From positions 98,375 to 162,374 of the forward strand of contig DATCYW010000013.1 in assembly GCA_036526255.1 (NCBI GenBank): DNA of 64,000 bases. Reading direction: 5' to 3'. Position numbers and translations under genes: made by a program. Under the pieces are notes generated by a model. That model saw nothing but the letters and a program-made list of their open reading frames with translations, did not search any database and had not been told where the DNA came from. The DNA is from Malonomonas sp036526255 (GTDB lineage Bacteria > Desulfobacterota > Desulfuromonadia > Desulfuromonadales > Geopsychrobacteraceae). Shown here one piece after another: positions 43,070 through 51,116 of the stretch; within the stretch, counting starts at the first letter, position 1, and each line of letters opens with the position of its first letter.

Positions 43070-44125
43070 ATGCCGATGCTGAACCGAATCTGGAATTTCT
43101 GCTGTTCGCTGAAGCTGGCCATCTACCTTGCTTCGGCAACGACCCTGCTGCTGATGGGTGGCTCGCTGCTGGTCCCCGCCAACTGGCGAATTTTCGGTGG
43201 AATGGACCAGCTGGCGCTCGGCGACTGGTTTAGTCAGGTCGCGGTACATGCGCCACAAAAAACCTGGTGGCTCTATCTGGCCGCGCTGACAATGCTGCTG
43301 TTTGGCATCAACACCCTCTGTTGCTTTCTCGACTGGCTCGGGAACATCCGCTCGCGCTGGCGGAAAAGCGGAGAATATCTGCTGCATCTGGGGGTTGTAC
43401 TGGTACTGATTGCTTATGCCTGGGGGAGTGCAGCGGGCTGGCGAAACAATGGTCTGCGCTGTCAGATCGGCGGCTTGACGCCGCTACCGGATTGGCCTGG
43501 TCATTATCTGCGGGTTGACAGTTTCAAGCCGCTGTTAAGCGGCAACGGCCCGCCACGTGACATGATCAGCCAGGTCAGTCTATTACAAGGGGATGAGGTT
43601 GTACTCCGTGGCACGGTTCAGATTAATCAACCACTGCGGCATAAAGGGCTGGTGGTAACCCCGGTTTCCTTCGGCCAGCAACCGGTCGGTTTTAAGGTGC
43701 TGATTCAGGGGAGTCAACCGACGGAATTAATTCCTGGCCGACAAATCATCCTGACCGATGGCAGCCGGCTGGATGTGTTACGTTTTCTGCCGGATGCCCG
43801 CCGGCAACGAAACGGGGAGATTTTCTACCGCAGCGACCAGCTCGGCAATCCGGCCTTTGAGTTGAGCTATCAGTCAACAAACGGGCAGAGCTGGCGAGGC
43901 TGGTACTTTGTTCGCGAACGACTGCCGGCAGATTTAGCCGCGCAAGGTGTCAAACTGCGCCCGCTCTCGCCGGTGCTGCAAAATTACAGCGCCCTGACTG
44001 TCAACTACGATCCGGGTGCCTCGTTGGCCGCGGTCGGCAGCGGGTTGATGACCATCGGTGTGCTGCTGGCGCTCTTCTCCTTCTACCGAAAGCGCAAAAC
44101 CCTGGACCGGCCGGACATCGCCTGA
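43070..44125 (+). CDS. resB: ResB-like cytochrome c biogenesis protein
   Basis: 351 residues. N-terminal helices (LKLAIYLASATTLLLMGGSLLV; WWLYLAALTMLLFGINTLCCFL; YLLHLGVVLVLIAYAWG), then a large periplasmic domain (FRNNGL..., PVGFKVLI) and a last helix (LAAVGSGLMTIGVLLALFSFY). This is the ResB layout of System II, in a short form. With the adjacent CcsA-type protein it makes the heme lyase for c-type cytochromes such as the tetraheme protein and cbb3 subunits in this window. The ATG directly follows the ccsA stop. Confidence 0.85.
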   Translation: MPMLNRIWNFCCSLKLAIYLASATTLLLMGGSLLVPANWRIFGGMDQLALGDWFSQVAVHAPQKTWWLYLAALTMLLFGINTLCCFLDWLGNIRSRWRKSGEYLLHLGVVLVLIAYAWGSAAGWRNNGLRCQIGGLTPLPDWPGHYLRVDSFKPLLSGNGPPRDMISQVSLLQGDEVVLRGTVQINQPLRHKGLVVTPVSFGQQPVGFKVLIQGSQPTELIPGRQIILTDGSRLDVLRFLPDARRQRNGEIFYRSDQLGNPAFELSYQSTNGQSWRGWYFVRERLPADLAAQGVKLRPLSPVLQNYSALTVNYDPGASLAAVGSGLMTIGVLLALFSFYRKRKTLDRPDIA

Positions 44126-44129
44126 CAGG

Positions 44130-45029
44130 TTACGGCATCCGGTAATGAAGCATCCAGACGCCACAAGCCGCGGTCGCCTCAGGGAAATCTTCACCTGGTT
44201 GCAGGGTTTCCAACAACTGCGCCTGCGGCAGCAGTTCCGCGAACAACTGCCGTAGAAATTCTGGCGGCAGATGGGGTGCATTCAGGCAAGCCAGAATCTC
44301 TGCACGTGGAGCAAGGATCTGTGGCAGTTTGCTCAACAGCTTCGGCCAATCCCGTTCAGCTTTGAAGCTTTTCCCCTGATAGGCGGGCGGGTCACAGATG
44401 ACCAGATCGAAGCGGGACAGCTTTTTCAGCTTGCCGAAACTGCGAAACAGCTCCACCGGTAGAAAACTCGCGCTACGAAGATCGAGTTGATTCAGTTGAT
44501 GATTCAAACGTCCCAGTTCCAGAGCACCGCGATTCATATCCAGATTTACCACCTGCTCTGCACCTCCGGCTAAGGCAGCGACCGAAAAACTACAGCTGTA
44601 AGCAAACAGGTTGAGAATCTTTTTGCCTTTGGCAATTCTCCGGATCAGCTGTCGACCTGTTGCAACGTCAGGGAAGAAACCGACATTCTGCGCGTCGGTC
44701 AGTCGCAGTCGATAGCGCAGTCCCGCTTCTACGGCGTCCACCTGTTCCGGCAGTTGCCCACAGAGTAACCGACTCGGAGCATTCGGCAGAAATCTCTCCT
44801 GCAACACGATCGCCGTTACGGCGGGGAGCAGGTCGCACAACAACCCACACAGCTGTTTCAGCCAGTCCGCTTCGCGCGGACGATAGAGCATAACCAGCAC
44901 CACCGGTTGGAACCAGTCGATCACCACATCATCATACCCGCTGAAGCATTGGCCTCGCCCATGAAAAAGCCGCCGGGAATCTTCGCCCAACGGCAAACGT
45001 TTAGAAATTTCATCGATGATGATCTGCAT
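44130..45029 (-). CDS. Class I SAM-dependent methyltransferase, RlmI/RlmK-like
   Basis: 299 residues. SAM motif I region ILNLFAYSCSFSVAALAGGAEQVVNLDMN and catalytic-loop DLVICDPPAYQGKSF are those of the YccW/RlmI-type methyltransferases acting on 23S rRNA. The N-terminal part is shorter than in E. coli RlmI and lacks a clear PUA domain, so the exact target base is not assignable. It converges with resB, with 4 bp between stops. Confidence 0.8.
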   Translation of the reverse strand: MQIIIDEISKRLPLGEDSRRLFHGRGQCFSGYDDVVIDWFQPVVLVMLYRPREADWLKQLCGLLCDLLPAVTAIVLQERFLPNAPSRLLCGQLPEQVDAVEAGLRYRLRLTDAQNVGFFPDVATGRQLIRRIAKGKKILNLFAYSCSFSVAALAGGAEQVVNLDMNRGALELGRLNHQLNQLDLRSASFLPVELFRSFGKLKKLSRFDLVICDPPAYQGKSFKAERDWPKLLSKLPQILAPRAEILACLNAPHLPPEFLRQLFAELLPQAQLLETLQPGEDFPEATAACGVWMLHYRMP

Positions 45030-45195
45030 CGTTAATCCAGTTCAGTCAATTTATTTGCAGGGTTTGCCTGCGCCCTTATAGCACAAGAAAAATGGGGCTT
45101 GAACACAAAGTAGAGGGAAATCAGGAGTATCCAGTGGAAATTATGAAAAAAATGTGAGCATAATGTTGAATACTCAATCACTTGGAGCAGTCCTG

Positions 45196-46035
45196 ATGAA
45201 CAAAACCAACCTGCTGATCGCCGGTTTGATTGTCCTGTTAATACTTGTGGGCGTTGCCATCTATAAACAGAAAAGTACGCAGACTGAAGTGGTTACACAG
45301 GAACCGCCGGTACCGAGCGCTCCAGCCGAACCGGTGAAGGTGCCGATCGTCCATTACCCGGTTGCCGAACCGAACCTGCCAAAGGATGTATCGACCGAGC
45401 AACCGCAGGAGCCGCTCAAAGAGGCGGTCAAACTGAAGCTGCCGACAGCCCTGCCGTCTATTGATCACAGCGATGCAAGCTTGCAGGAAACATTACAGTC
45501 GCTGAGTGAGACAAAACCTTTTATGCATCTGCTGGTCATGGACCATTTTATCCCCAAACTGGTCGTGACAATTGACAACCTACCGTCGAAGAAGCTGCCG
45601 CAGGCCCACCTGCCGTTAAAAACCCCAAAAGGGCGTTTTCAGGTGTCCGGCACCCTCGAAGCACCACAGACCAGCAGACAAAATCAAAAACGCTATGTAG
45701 CGTACGTCAAACTGCTTGAGTCGCTGGAGCCGGAGCTGATTATAACCGTCTACAGGTACTACTATCCGCTGTTTCAGGAGGCCTATAAACAGTTGGGCTA
45801 TCGAAATGCATATTTCAATGATCGACTGATTCAGGTTCTCGACCACCTGCAGGAAACACCAAACCCGACGGAACCCCTGACGTTAAGTCAACCTGCGGTG
45901 CTCTATACCTTTGCTGATCCGTCGCTGGAAAAGTTATCCTCTGGACAGAAGATTCTGTTACGGATGGGGCCGGACAATCGGCAGAGGACGCTCAAGGTCC
46001 TTGCCAGATATCGACAGTTGCTTGTCAGTCAGTAA
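45196..46035 (+). CDS. DUF3014 family membrane-anchored protein
   Basis: 279 residues from the ATG at 45196, which has GGAG eight bases upstream (an earlier in-frame ATG at 45154 lacks one). One N-terminal helix (LLIAGLIVLLILVGVAIY), a Pro/Glu-rich linker, then a conserved domain with LVMDHFIPKLVVTIDNLPSKKLP and YVKLLESLEPELIITVYRYYYPLFQEAY. This matches DUF3014 (function unknown), exposed to the periplasm. Followed by a strong terminator. Confidence 0.82.
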   Translation: MNKTNLLIAGLIVLLILVGVAIYKQKSTQTEVVTQEPPVPSAPAEPVKVPIVHYPVAEPNLPKDVSTEQPQEPLKEAVKLKLPTALPSIDHSDASLQETLQSLSETKPFMHLLVMDHFIPKLVVTIDNLPSKKLPQAHLPLKTPKGRFQVSGTLEAPQTSRQNQKRYVAYVKLLESLEPELIITVYRYYYPLFQEAYKQLGYRNAYFNDRLIQVLDHLQETPNPTEPLTLSQPAVLYTFADPSLEKLSSGQKILLRMGPDNRQRTLKVLARYRQLLVSQ

Positions 46036-46040
46036 TAAAA

Positions 46041-46066
46041 AATCCCCTCCGTTTGCGGAGGGGATT
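46041..46066 (+). terminator. Terminator of the DUF3014 gene
   Basis: AATCCCCTCC / GGAGGGGATT, a 10-bp stem with a 6-base loop, followed by T run on the plus strand; the A run before it suits the convergent small gene. Confidence 0.9.
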
Positions 46067-46091
46067 TTTTTGTCTATACGTCTCTTCGGTG

Positions 46092-46283
46092 TTACAGCGT
46101 CCGGCGCTCAGGGCCCTGATAATCAGAACTGGTCATGCAACGTGTCTGGTCAACCCCTGGGTAGACCCAGCCATCAGTTCGTTGGAATTTGACAATTTCG
46201 TCCGTTTCTATCAGGCTCTGCAACGCATTCTGCGCGACCATATCCATCATGCCATCTTGATACACTACGGTGACTTCTTTCAT
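46092..46283 (-). CDS. Small GPERR-motif protein, copy 1
   Basis: 63 residues. The ATG has GGAGG seven bases upstream. Pattern shared with the two genes upstream: an N-terminal beta hairpin (VTVVYQDGMMDMV), a helix-like LQSLIETDEIVKFQR, then GWVYPGVD and the ending YQGPERR. It has diverged most (a Met/Cys-rich middle). No membrane segment or known catalytic motif. Function unknown. It lies beyond a terminator that follows copy 2, so it probably has its own promoter. Confidence 0.75.
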   Translation of the reverse strand: MKEVTVVYQDGMMDMVAQNALQSLIETDEIVKFQRTDGWVYPGVDQTRCMTSSDYQGPERRTL

Positions 46284-46356
46284 CGTCTGCCTCCACTGAA
46301 AAGTAATTCAGCTTAGCAGCATATCGGGCTGAAGCAAACCCTGGCAGAAAAAAAGA

Positions 46357-46384
46357 ACGCTAAATCAAGTGGTTGATTTAGCGT
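46357..46384 (-). terminator. Terminator after small GPERR gene copy 2
   Basis: ACGCTAAATCAA / TTGATTTAGCGT, a perfect 12-bp stem with a 4-base loop, followed on the minus strand by TC and seven T. Confidence 0.88.
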
Positions 46385-46415
46385 CCCTAATGAAATCAAA
46401 AAATTTTTCGCTTAT

Positions 46416-46601
46416 TCAGGTTCTTCTTTCCGGCCCGGGATAGTTTCCAGAAGGCTTGGTACGGATCGGATCATAGCCGACAGTCACCCATTTGTCAGAA
46501 CGCATAAACTGAACAATTTTTCTGTTATCGATTAATTTTTGTAACTTACGCGGTGAAACCAACTCGATTTTGCCTGTGCTGTGACGAACACTTAACAACA
46601 T
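46416..46601 (-). CDS. Small GPERR-motif protein, copy 2
   Basis: 61 residues from the ATG at 46601 (AAGGAG ten bases upstream); the frame extends to 46658 but the extra part lacks similarity. Shared pattern: LLSVRHSTGKIELVSPRKLQ, LIDNRKIVQFMRSDKWVTVGYDPIR and the ending YPGPERR. Paralogous to its two neighbours. The leader between copies 3 and 2 holds two inverted repeats. Confidence 0.78.
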   Translation of the reverse strand: MLLSVRHSTGKIELVSPRKLQKLIDNRKIVQFMRSDKWVTVGYDPIRTKPSGNYPGPERRT

Positions 46602-46620
46602 AGATCTAACTCCTTCCTTC

Positions 46621-46673
46621 ACAGTCTGAAACAACCATAGACTGTCAGTAGCCAACACTTAAGCGTTGGCTAC
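46621..46673. repeat. Two inverted repeats between small GPERR genes 3 and 2
   Basis: ACAGTCT-N11-AGACTGT (46621-46645) and GTAGCCAAC-N8-GTTGGCTAC (46648-46673). No T tract follows on the minus strand, so these look like leader or operator structures rather than a terminator. Confidence 0.5.
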
Positions 46674-46690
46674 AATAGCAGAGATCGAAG

Positions 46691-46912
46691 CTATCCCAGC
46701 AATTCTTTTTTCCCCTTGTTGTTCGCAAACCAGCGACGCTCTGGTCCGCGATACGCACCACGCAATGAGCTGCGAATGGGATCTCGCCCCAAAGTGACCC
46801 AGCCGGTTGCACGCTCGAACTCTTCGATTTCGCTCATCACTATCAGCTCATCAAGCTTTTTCGAAGGGACCAGATCGATCCTGCCGTCTTTGTAGCGAAC
46901 TCGAATAAGCAT
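46691..46912 (-). CDS. Small GPERR-motif protein, copy 3
   Basis: 73 residues from the second of two adjacent ATGs (46912), which has GGAG at five bases; the first ATG is only two bases from it. Pattern: LIRVRYKDGRIDLVPSKKLDEL, IEEFERATGWVTLGRDPIR, YRGPERRW, then a basic tail (FANNKGKKELLG) absent from the other copies. It lies 17 bp after the P-loop/DRTGG gene and is probably cotranscribed with it. Function unknown; basic and soluble. Confidence 0.78.
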   Translation of the reverse strand: MLIRVRYKDGRIDLVPSKKLDELIVMSEIEEFERATGWVTLGRDPIRSSLRGAYRGPERRWFANNKGKKELLG

Positions 46913-46929
46913 CATCTCTCCAGTCTGTC

Positions 46930-48024
46930 TTAATCAAGCAGGGCATCTATCGCGTCGAAATCAAAACGTTTTTCCGCCAGTTCGGTAATCAACTGGATTT
47001 TATGGGTATCCTCTGCAATCAGCTTTGAAACGTCTTCACGGATAATTTCAAAAACGGATGAGGTTGTCCTGCCAGCCAGCATATAGGGAATGCCGCTGTT
47101 ATCAATAATTTTCTGCGTTATTTTACTGATTTTACCAACACCAGGGATAATGATACCAGCGATCTTTTCCCGATAACTGTCGATCTGATACAGGTTCGCC
47201 AAAGTTACCAGCAGTTCGTCGCGACTGCTGTTGACGATAACCAGTGATGAATCCTTCAGCAACTCGGCAACGCGTTGCGCTGAGGCCGCACCGATCTGAA
47301 CGTTATGAACAATACGCTGCGCGTCGGCTTCGCTGCCGAACAATTCAATGTTCATGACGTTAGCCAGGCGGCGCAAGGTCGGGTTGGCCAGAATCCGCTG
47401 GTAATTGAAGCCACCGATGACTTTTATCCCCTCCTCAACAAAAGCCTGGGAAAGGTAAGTCAAGGTCTGTTCGCGCTTCTGCGGGATAATCTTGTTAACC
47501 AGAATGGCCTTTATCGTCGCCTGTTTTTTTTCAAACAGCGCCAGATTCATGTGGACCGAATCAACCACATTCCCCAAACCACCGCCGGTAACCATGACGA
47601 CTGGAGTGCTTGTTTCACTGGCAATCCGGGCATTATTACAATCGAAAACACTGCCGACGCCGGTGTGCCCGGCACCTTCAATAATCAGAAAATCATTCTT
47701 TTCTTCCAGTTCCGCGATGGCAGAAAAAACCTGTCGGGCAATCTGCTCACGAGGCAACTCGCCGTCCATGATCCGGCGCGTATCCCCCTGCTGCAGCACA
47801 AATGGCGACATCAGGTGCAGGTCATCCTCTAAGCCAAAGACACGAGCCATCAGGATGGCGTCCTTGTCGGCGACTCGACCATCATAGATAGCGGGTTTAG
47901 GTCCTATCGGCTTGATGAAACCGACTCGTGCATATTTTTTCTTCGCCATGTGCATCAGCGAAAGACTGGTTGTCGTTTTACCGCTGTTCATTCCGGTTGC
48001 GGCAATAAAAACTTTGCGGGCCAT
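46930..48024 (-). CDS. P-loop NTPase with DRTGG domain (phosphotransacetylase N-terminal-like)
   Basis: 364 residues from the ATG at 48024 with GAGGAG six bases upstream. An N-terminal dethiobiotin-synthetase-like NTPase domain (P-loop GMNSGKTT at 11-18; FLIIEGAGHTGVGSVFD; VVMVTGGGLGNVVDS) is followed by a DRTGG domain. These two also form the N-terminal half of long phosphotransacetylases, but the Pta catalytic domain is missing here. It may act as a nucleotide-sensing regulator; function is not established. It leads a probable operon with the small GPERR genes. Confidence 0.85.
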   Translation of the reverse strand: MARKVFIAATGMNSGKTTTSLSLMHMAKKKYARVGFIKPIGPKPAIYDGRVADKDAILMARVFGLEDDLHLMSPFVLQQGDTRRIMDGELPREQIARQVFSAIAELEEKNDFLIIEGAGHTGVGSVFDCNNARIASETSTPVVMVTGGGLGNVVDSVHMNLALFEKKQATIKAILVNKIIPQKREQTLTYLSQAFVEEGIKVIGGFNYQRILANPTLRRLANVMNIELFGSEADAQRIVHNVQIGAASAQRVAELLKDSSLVIVNSSRDELLVTLANLYQIDSYREKIAGIIIPGVGKISKITQKIIDNSGIPYMLAGRTTSSVFEIIREDVSKLIAEDTHKIQLITELAEKRFDFDAIDALLD

Positions 48025-48424
48025 GATATCTCCTCGTGCAGCAGTGGCCAGATCTTTAAAACTTCGTCTGTAAAGATGACATGTAAACATTCTCAGCGCA
48101 ATCGCTGAACGAAACTTAACTTCTCAAGTATGAATTCTTTCAGAGCATGCCGGCAGCAGCGTTAACGCATTTTGCCGAGCAGACCAACAGAAATCACCCT
48201 TACCTGTAAATCGGCCAGAACGTAGCAGAACTTGAGATTTTTGTTAATAACTATTCATCCTAATTACACTGTTTACAAGTTTATGTTGCAGCCGTAAAAA
48301 ACATCGACATTTGACAGCCTTCAACTGCGAGCCCTATAATTAAAATTCAAAAATTGCATTACTAGATAGGTGCTTACAGGCGCTGAATTAACAATTTAAA
48401 CTTCCCATCAGCAGAGGAGTCGTC
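48025..48424. other. 400-bp divergent intergenic region
   Basis: Separates the P-loop/DRTGG gene (minus) from a secreted protein gene (plus). It holds CAGCG-CAAT-CGCTG at 48094-48107, the palindrome GCGTTAACGC at 48159-48168 and a consensus plus-strand promoter at 48311. No convincing minus-strand promoter, open frame or known RNA was found. Confidence 0.6.
48311..48340 (+). promoter_or_regulatory. Sigma-70 promoter of the secreted-protein gene
   Basis: Perfect -35 TTGACA (48311-48316) and perfect -10 TATAAT (48335-48340) with an 18-bp spacer. The leader is about 78 bases. Confidence 0.7.
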
Positions 48425-49051
48425 ATGAAGAAAACTTTGGTTCTGGTAACCCTGTCGTTTCTGCTCTGCTTAAGTGCATCAGCTGAGACAATAAAAATCT
48501 CTCCAACAACCAGCCTGCAGTTGACGATTCCATCTGGATGGTTGCTGGCCGACGAACCACCACAGAAACTTCTGGAAGAGATGGCCGAACATATCAGTCA
48601 TGAAGCGGCCGAAAAAGGCCAGCATCCAACCCAGGAGCAGTTACTTGCTGCGGCGAAGAATCGCTTGTCGGCAAATGAAGCCCTGCTCTACAACCCGAAC
48701 ACCCTCGCCTTTATGACACTGGACTTCAGCGCGCTGAAACAGGGAGAACGTTCACCGTCGAAAAAATCGATCAAACTCTCCGCAAAATACGCCGGTGAGT
48801 CGCTGGAACAGGAAGAGGGTGTCAGCCTGCTGACTGGTACGAGTAAGGAAACTAAGATCGATGGGGCTTGGTACGCGTATCGCTACGATGCAAACTATCA
48901 GCACCATGACGAAAAAATGGCCTTCGCAGGGATTATCGGTTTCTCTGCTCCCCATTGGTTCTTTTTTTACTACACCGATTACCTGCAGGACCCAGCGGAT
49001 CAAGCACGCTCTGAGCAACTGCTGGAATCGCTAAAAATCATCACTCAGTAG
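48425..49051 (+). CDS. Secreted protein of unknown function
   Basis: 208 residues. Clear signal peptide (MKKTLVLVTLSFLLCLSASA). The mature part opens with a short beta segment (IKISPTTSLQLTIPSGWLL), has a charged helical middle with HISHEAAEKGQHPTQEQLLAAAKNRL, and closes with FAGIIGFSAPHWFFFYYTDYL and a C-terminal ARSEQLLESLKI. The overall shape recalls proteins that measure a stress or fitness component (PsbP/DUF1795-like), but no family is recognised. GAGGAG lies before the ATG. Strong promoter, single gene. Confidence 0.7.
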   Translation: MKKTLVLVTLSFLLCLSASAETIKISPTTSLQLTIPSGWLLADEPPQKLLEEMAEHISHEAAEKGQHPTQEQLLAAAKNRLSANEALLYNPNTLAFMTLDFSALKQGERSPSKKSIKLSAKYAGESLEQEEGVSLLTGTSKETKIDGAWYAYRYDANYQHHDEKMAFAGIIGFSAPHWFFFYYTDYLQDPADQARSEQLLESLKIITQ

Positions 49052-49080
49052 CCATTCGCAAAGAACAGAATGAAACAGCA

Positions 49081-49110
49081 AGAGGGCTGCCCCACAATGG
49101 AACAGCCCTC
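49081..49110 (+). terminator. Hairpin between the secreted-protein gene and dxs
   Basis: AGAGGGCTG / CAGCCCTCT, a 9-bp stem with a 12-base loop and TT after it. The T tract is weak in both directions. Confidence 0.55.
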
Positions 49111-49137
49111 TTTCTGTATCTCTGAGAGGAAGTTTAC

Positions 49138-51039
49138 CTACCCGGCTTCAGCCGAAACCGCAGCAGGTGCGATTGACCGCATGACCTTCTCGACAATTCC
49201 TTCAGCGTCGATACCAAGCTGCCGGCGCAATTCGGCCTGTGTGCCCTGTTCGACAAACTGATCAGGAATCCCGATATGCAAGGTTTTTACGGCAAGTCCT
49301 GCTTCAGCTAACAGTTCAAGCACCGCACTACCGAAACCACCCTGCAGGGCATTCTCTTCGGCAGTCACGACCAAGGGCACTTTTGCCGCCTGCTCAAGCA
49401 ACAGTTCTGTATCCAGCGGCTTGATGAACCGGGCATCGACAACGGCAATCGACAGCCCTTGATCAGCAAGCAGCCTTGCCGCCTCAAGCGCTTCATTGAC
49501 CATCACGCCGACGGCTATAATCAAGGCATCATTCCCCTTGCGCAGCAGTTCGCCCTTGCCTACTTCCAGAGGCTCAATAGCGCCATCAATGGGCAACCCA
49601 ACGCCGTTACCACGCGGATAGCGATAAGCGAATGGGCCATCGGCCAGTGACGCGGTCTTCATCGCGCGACGCAGTTCTACTTCATTGCGCGGGATAACAA
49701 AGGTCAGGTTCGGGATATGCCGCATGAACGAGATATCGAACACCCCATGATGGGTCGGTCCGTCTGCGCCGACCAGGCCGCCGCGATCCATGGCAAAAGT
49801 CACCGGCAGATTCTGCAAGCAGACATCATGCAGCACATTGTCATAGGCGCGCTGCATAAAAGTCGAATAGATGGTGACGACCGGCCGCAAGCCACGACAG
49901 GCCATCCCGGCAGCGAAGGTGACGGCGTGCTGTTCGGCAATCCCGACATCAAAAAATCGCTTCGGAAATTGGTCGGCAAATTTTTTCAGCCCGGTTCCTT
50001 CCGACATTGCCGCAGTTATCGCGACAATCCGCTCATCCTCTGCTGCCAGTTCGACCAGAGTTTCACCGAATATCTGCGTGTAAGAAGCAGCACCACCAGA
50101 CTTGCCCCCCTTGATCTCGCCTGTTTCTGGATCGAACGGGCCAACACCATGATACTTCGGCGGATTCAATTCAGCAGGCTGGTAACCTTTGCCTTTTTTT
50201 GTCAACACATGCAGCAGTACCGGCCCCTTGATGTGCGAAACATTTCTCAAGGTTTCCATCAGTTCAGGCAGATTGTGACCATTGAGCGGGCCGAAGTAAT
50301 CAAAGCCAAATCCTTCAAAAAGCATCCCCGGTGTCATGAAGCTCTTAAAGGATTCTTCGGCTTTTTTCGCAATGCTGACCAGTTCACGGCCGAAGCCGGG
50401 GACGTGGCTGAGGATGTTTTCAGTCTCTTTTTTGAAACGGATAAAGGTGTCCGAAGAGAGCTTGCGGCTGAGAAAGGAGGAAAGCGCGCCGACATTCGGC
50501 GAGATCGACATCTCGTTGTCATTCAAAATAACGATCAGATTCTTCTTCAGGTGCCCGGCATGATTGAGCCCCTCAAACGCCATCCCGGCAGTCAAAGAAC
50601 CGTCGCCGATAACAGCGATCACCTTTTCATCGCCACCGGCCAGGTCGATTGCAGAGGCCATCCCCAGGGCTGCAGAGATCGAAGTACTGGCATGACCAAC
50701 ATCAAAGGCATCGTGCTCACTCTCGCTCCGCTTGGGGAATCCGCTCACCCCGTCCAACTGGCGCAGGGTGTGAAAGTTCTCCAGCCGACCAGTCAAAAGT
50801 TTGTGTGCATAGGCTTGATGACCGACATCCCAGATAATACGATCTGCCGGAGAGTTAAATACCCGGTGCAGGGCAATGGTCAGCTCGATAACCCCGAGTG
50901 AACTGCCAAGATGCCCGCCATTGACCGCGACTGTCGAGATAATTTCCTCACGCAACTCGCCAGCCAGCTGCTTCAACTGATCCAGCGACATCTGCTTTAA
51001 TTCTGCCGGTGACTTTAATTGTCCTAAGATGTTACCCAT
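49138..51039 (-). CDS. dxs: 1-deoxy-D-xylulose-5-phosphate synthase
   Basis: 633 residues from the ATG at 51039, preceded by GGGGCAG; another ATG at 51051 adds four residues but lacks a ribosome site. Transketolase-family motifs: NGGHLGSSLGVIELTIALH, DVGHQAYAHKLLTGR, TPP-binding GDGSLTAGMAFEGLNHAG...NDNEMSISPNVG, and DRGGLVGADGPTHHG. It makes DXP from pyruvate and glyceraldehyde-3-phosphate, the entry to the MEP isoprenoid pathway. Last gene of the xseA-xseB-ispA-dxs set. Confidence 0.97.
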   Translation of the reverse strand: MGNILGQLKSPAELKQMSLDQLKQLAGELREEIISTVAVNGGHLGSSLGVIELTIALHRVFNSPADRIIWDVGHQAYAHKLLTGRLENFHTLRQLDGVSGFPKRSESEHDAFDVGHASTSISAALGMASAIDLAGGDEKVIAVIGDGSLTAGMAFEGLNHAGHLKKNLIVILNDNEMSISPNVGALSSFLSRKLSSDTFIRFKKETENILSHVPGFGRELVSIAKKAEESFKSFMTPGMLFEGFGFDYFGPLNGHNLPELMETLRNVSHIKGPVLLHVLTKKGKGYQPAELNPPKYHGVGPFDPETGEIKGGKSGGAASYTQIFGETLVELAAEDERIVAITAAMSEGTGLKKFADQFPKRFFDVGIAEQHAVTFAAGMACRGLRPVVTIYSTFMQRAYDNVLHDVCLQNLPVTFAMDRGGLVGADGPTHHGVFDISFMRHIPNLTFVIPRNEVELRRAMKTASLADGPFAYRYPRGNGVGLPIDGAIEPLEVGKGELLRKGNDALIIAVGVMVNEALEAARLLADQGLSIAVVDARFIKPLDTELLLEQAAKVPLVVTAEENALQGGFGSAVLELLAEAGLAVKTLHIGIPDQFVEQGTQAELRRQLGIDAEGIVEKVMRSIAPAAVSAEAG

Positions 51040-51116
51040 AATCTGCCCCATTTCAAAAACAGCATAAATGACCTGCGCTGTTACCCTCTGGAAAGGTCAT
51101 ATATCTTTTTCGCGAT

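Noticed and set aside
46648..46673. Hairpin read at first as a terminator of small GPERR gene 3
   Set aside because: No T tract on the minus strand; kept only as an inverted repeat.
48025..48424. Riboswitch or RNA gene in the 400-bp gap
   Set aside because: Only short palindromes; no GEMM or other known riboswitch core was seen.
49717..50901. 394-codon plus-strand frame
   Set aside because: Antisense to dxs; no ribosome site and no domain.
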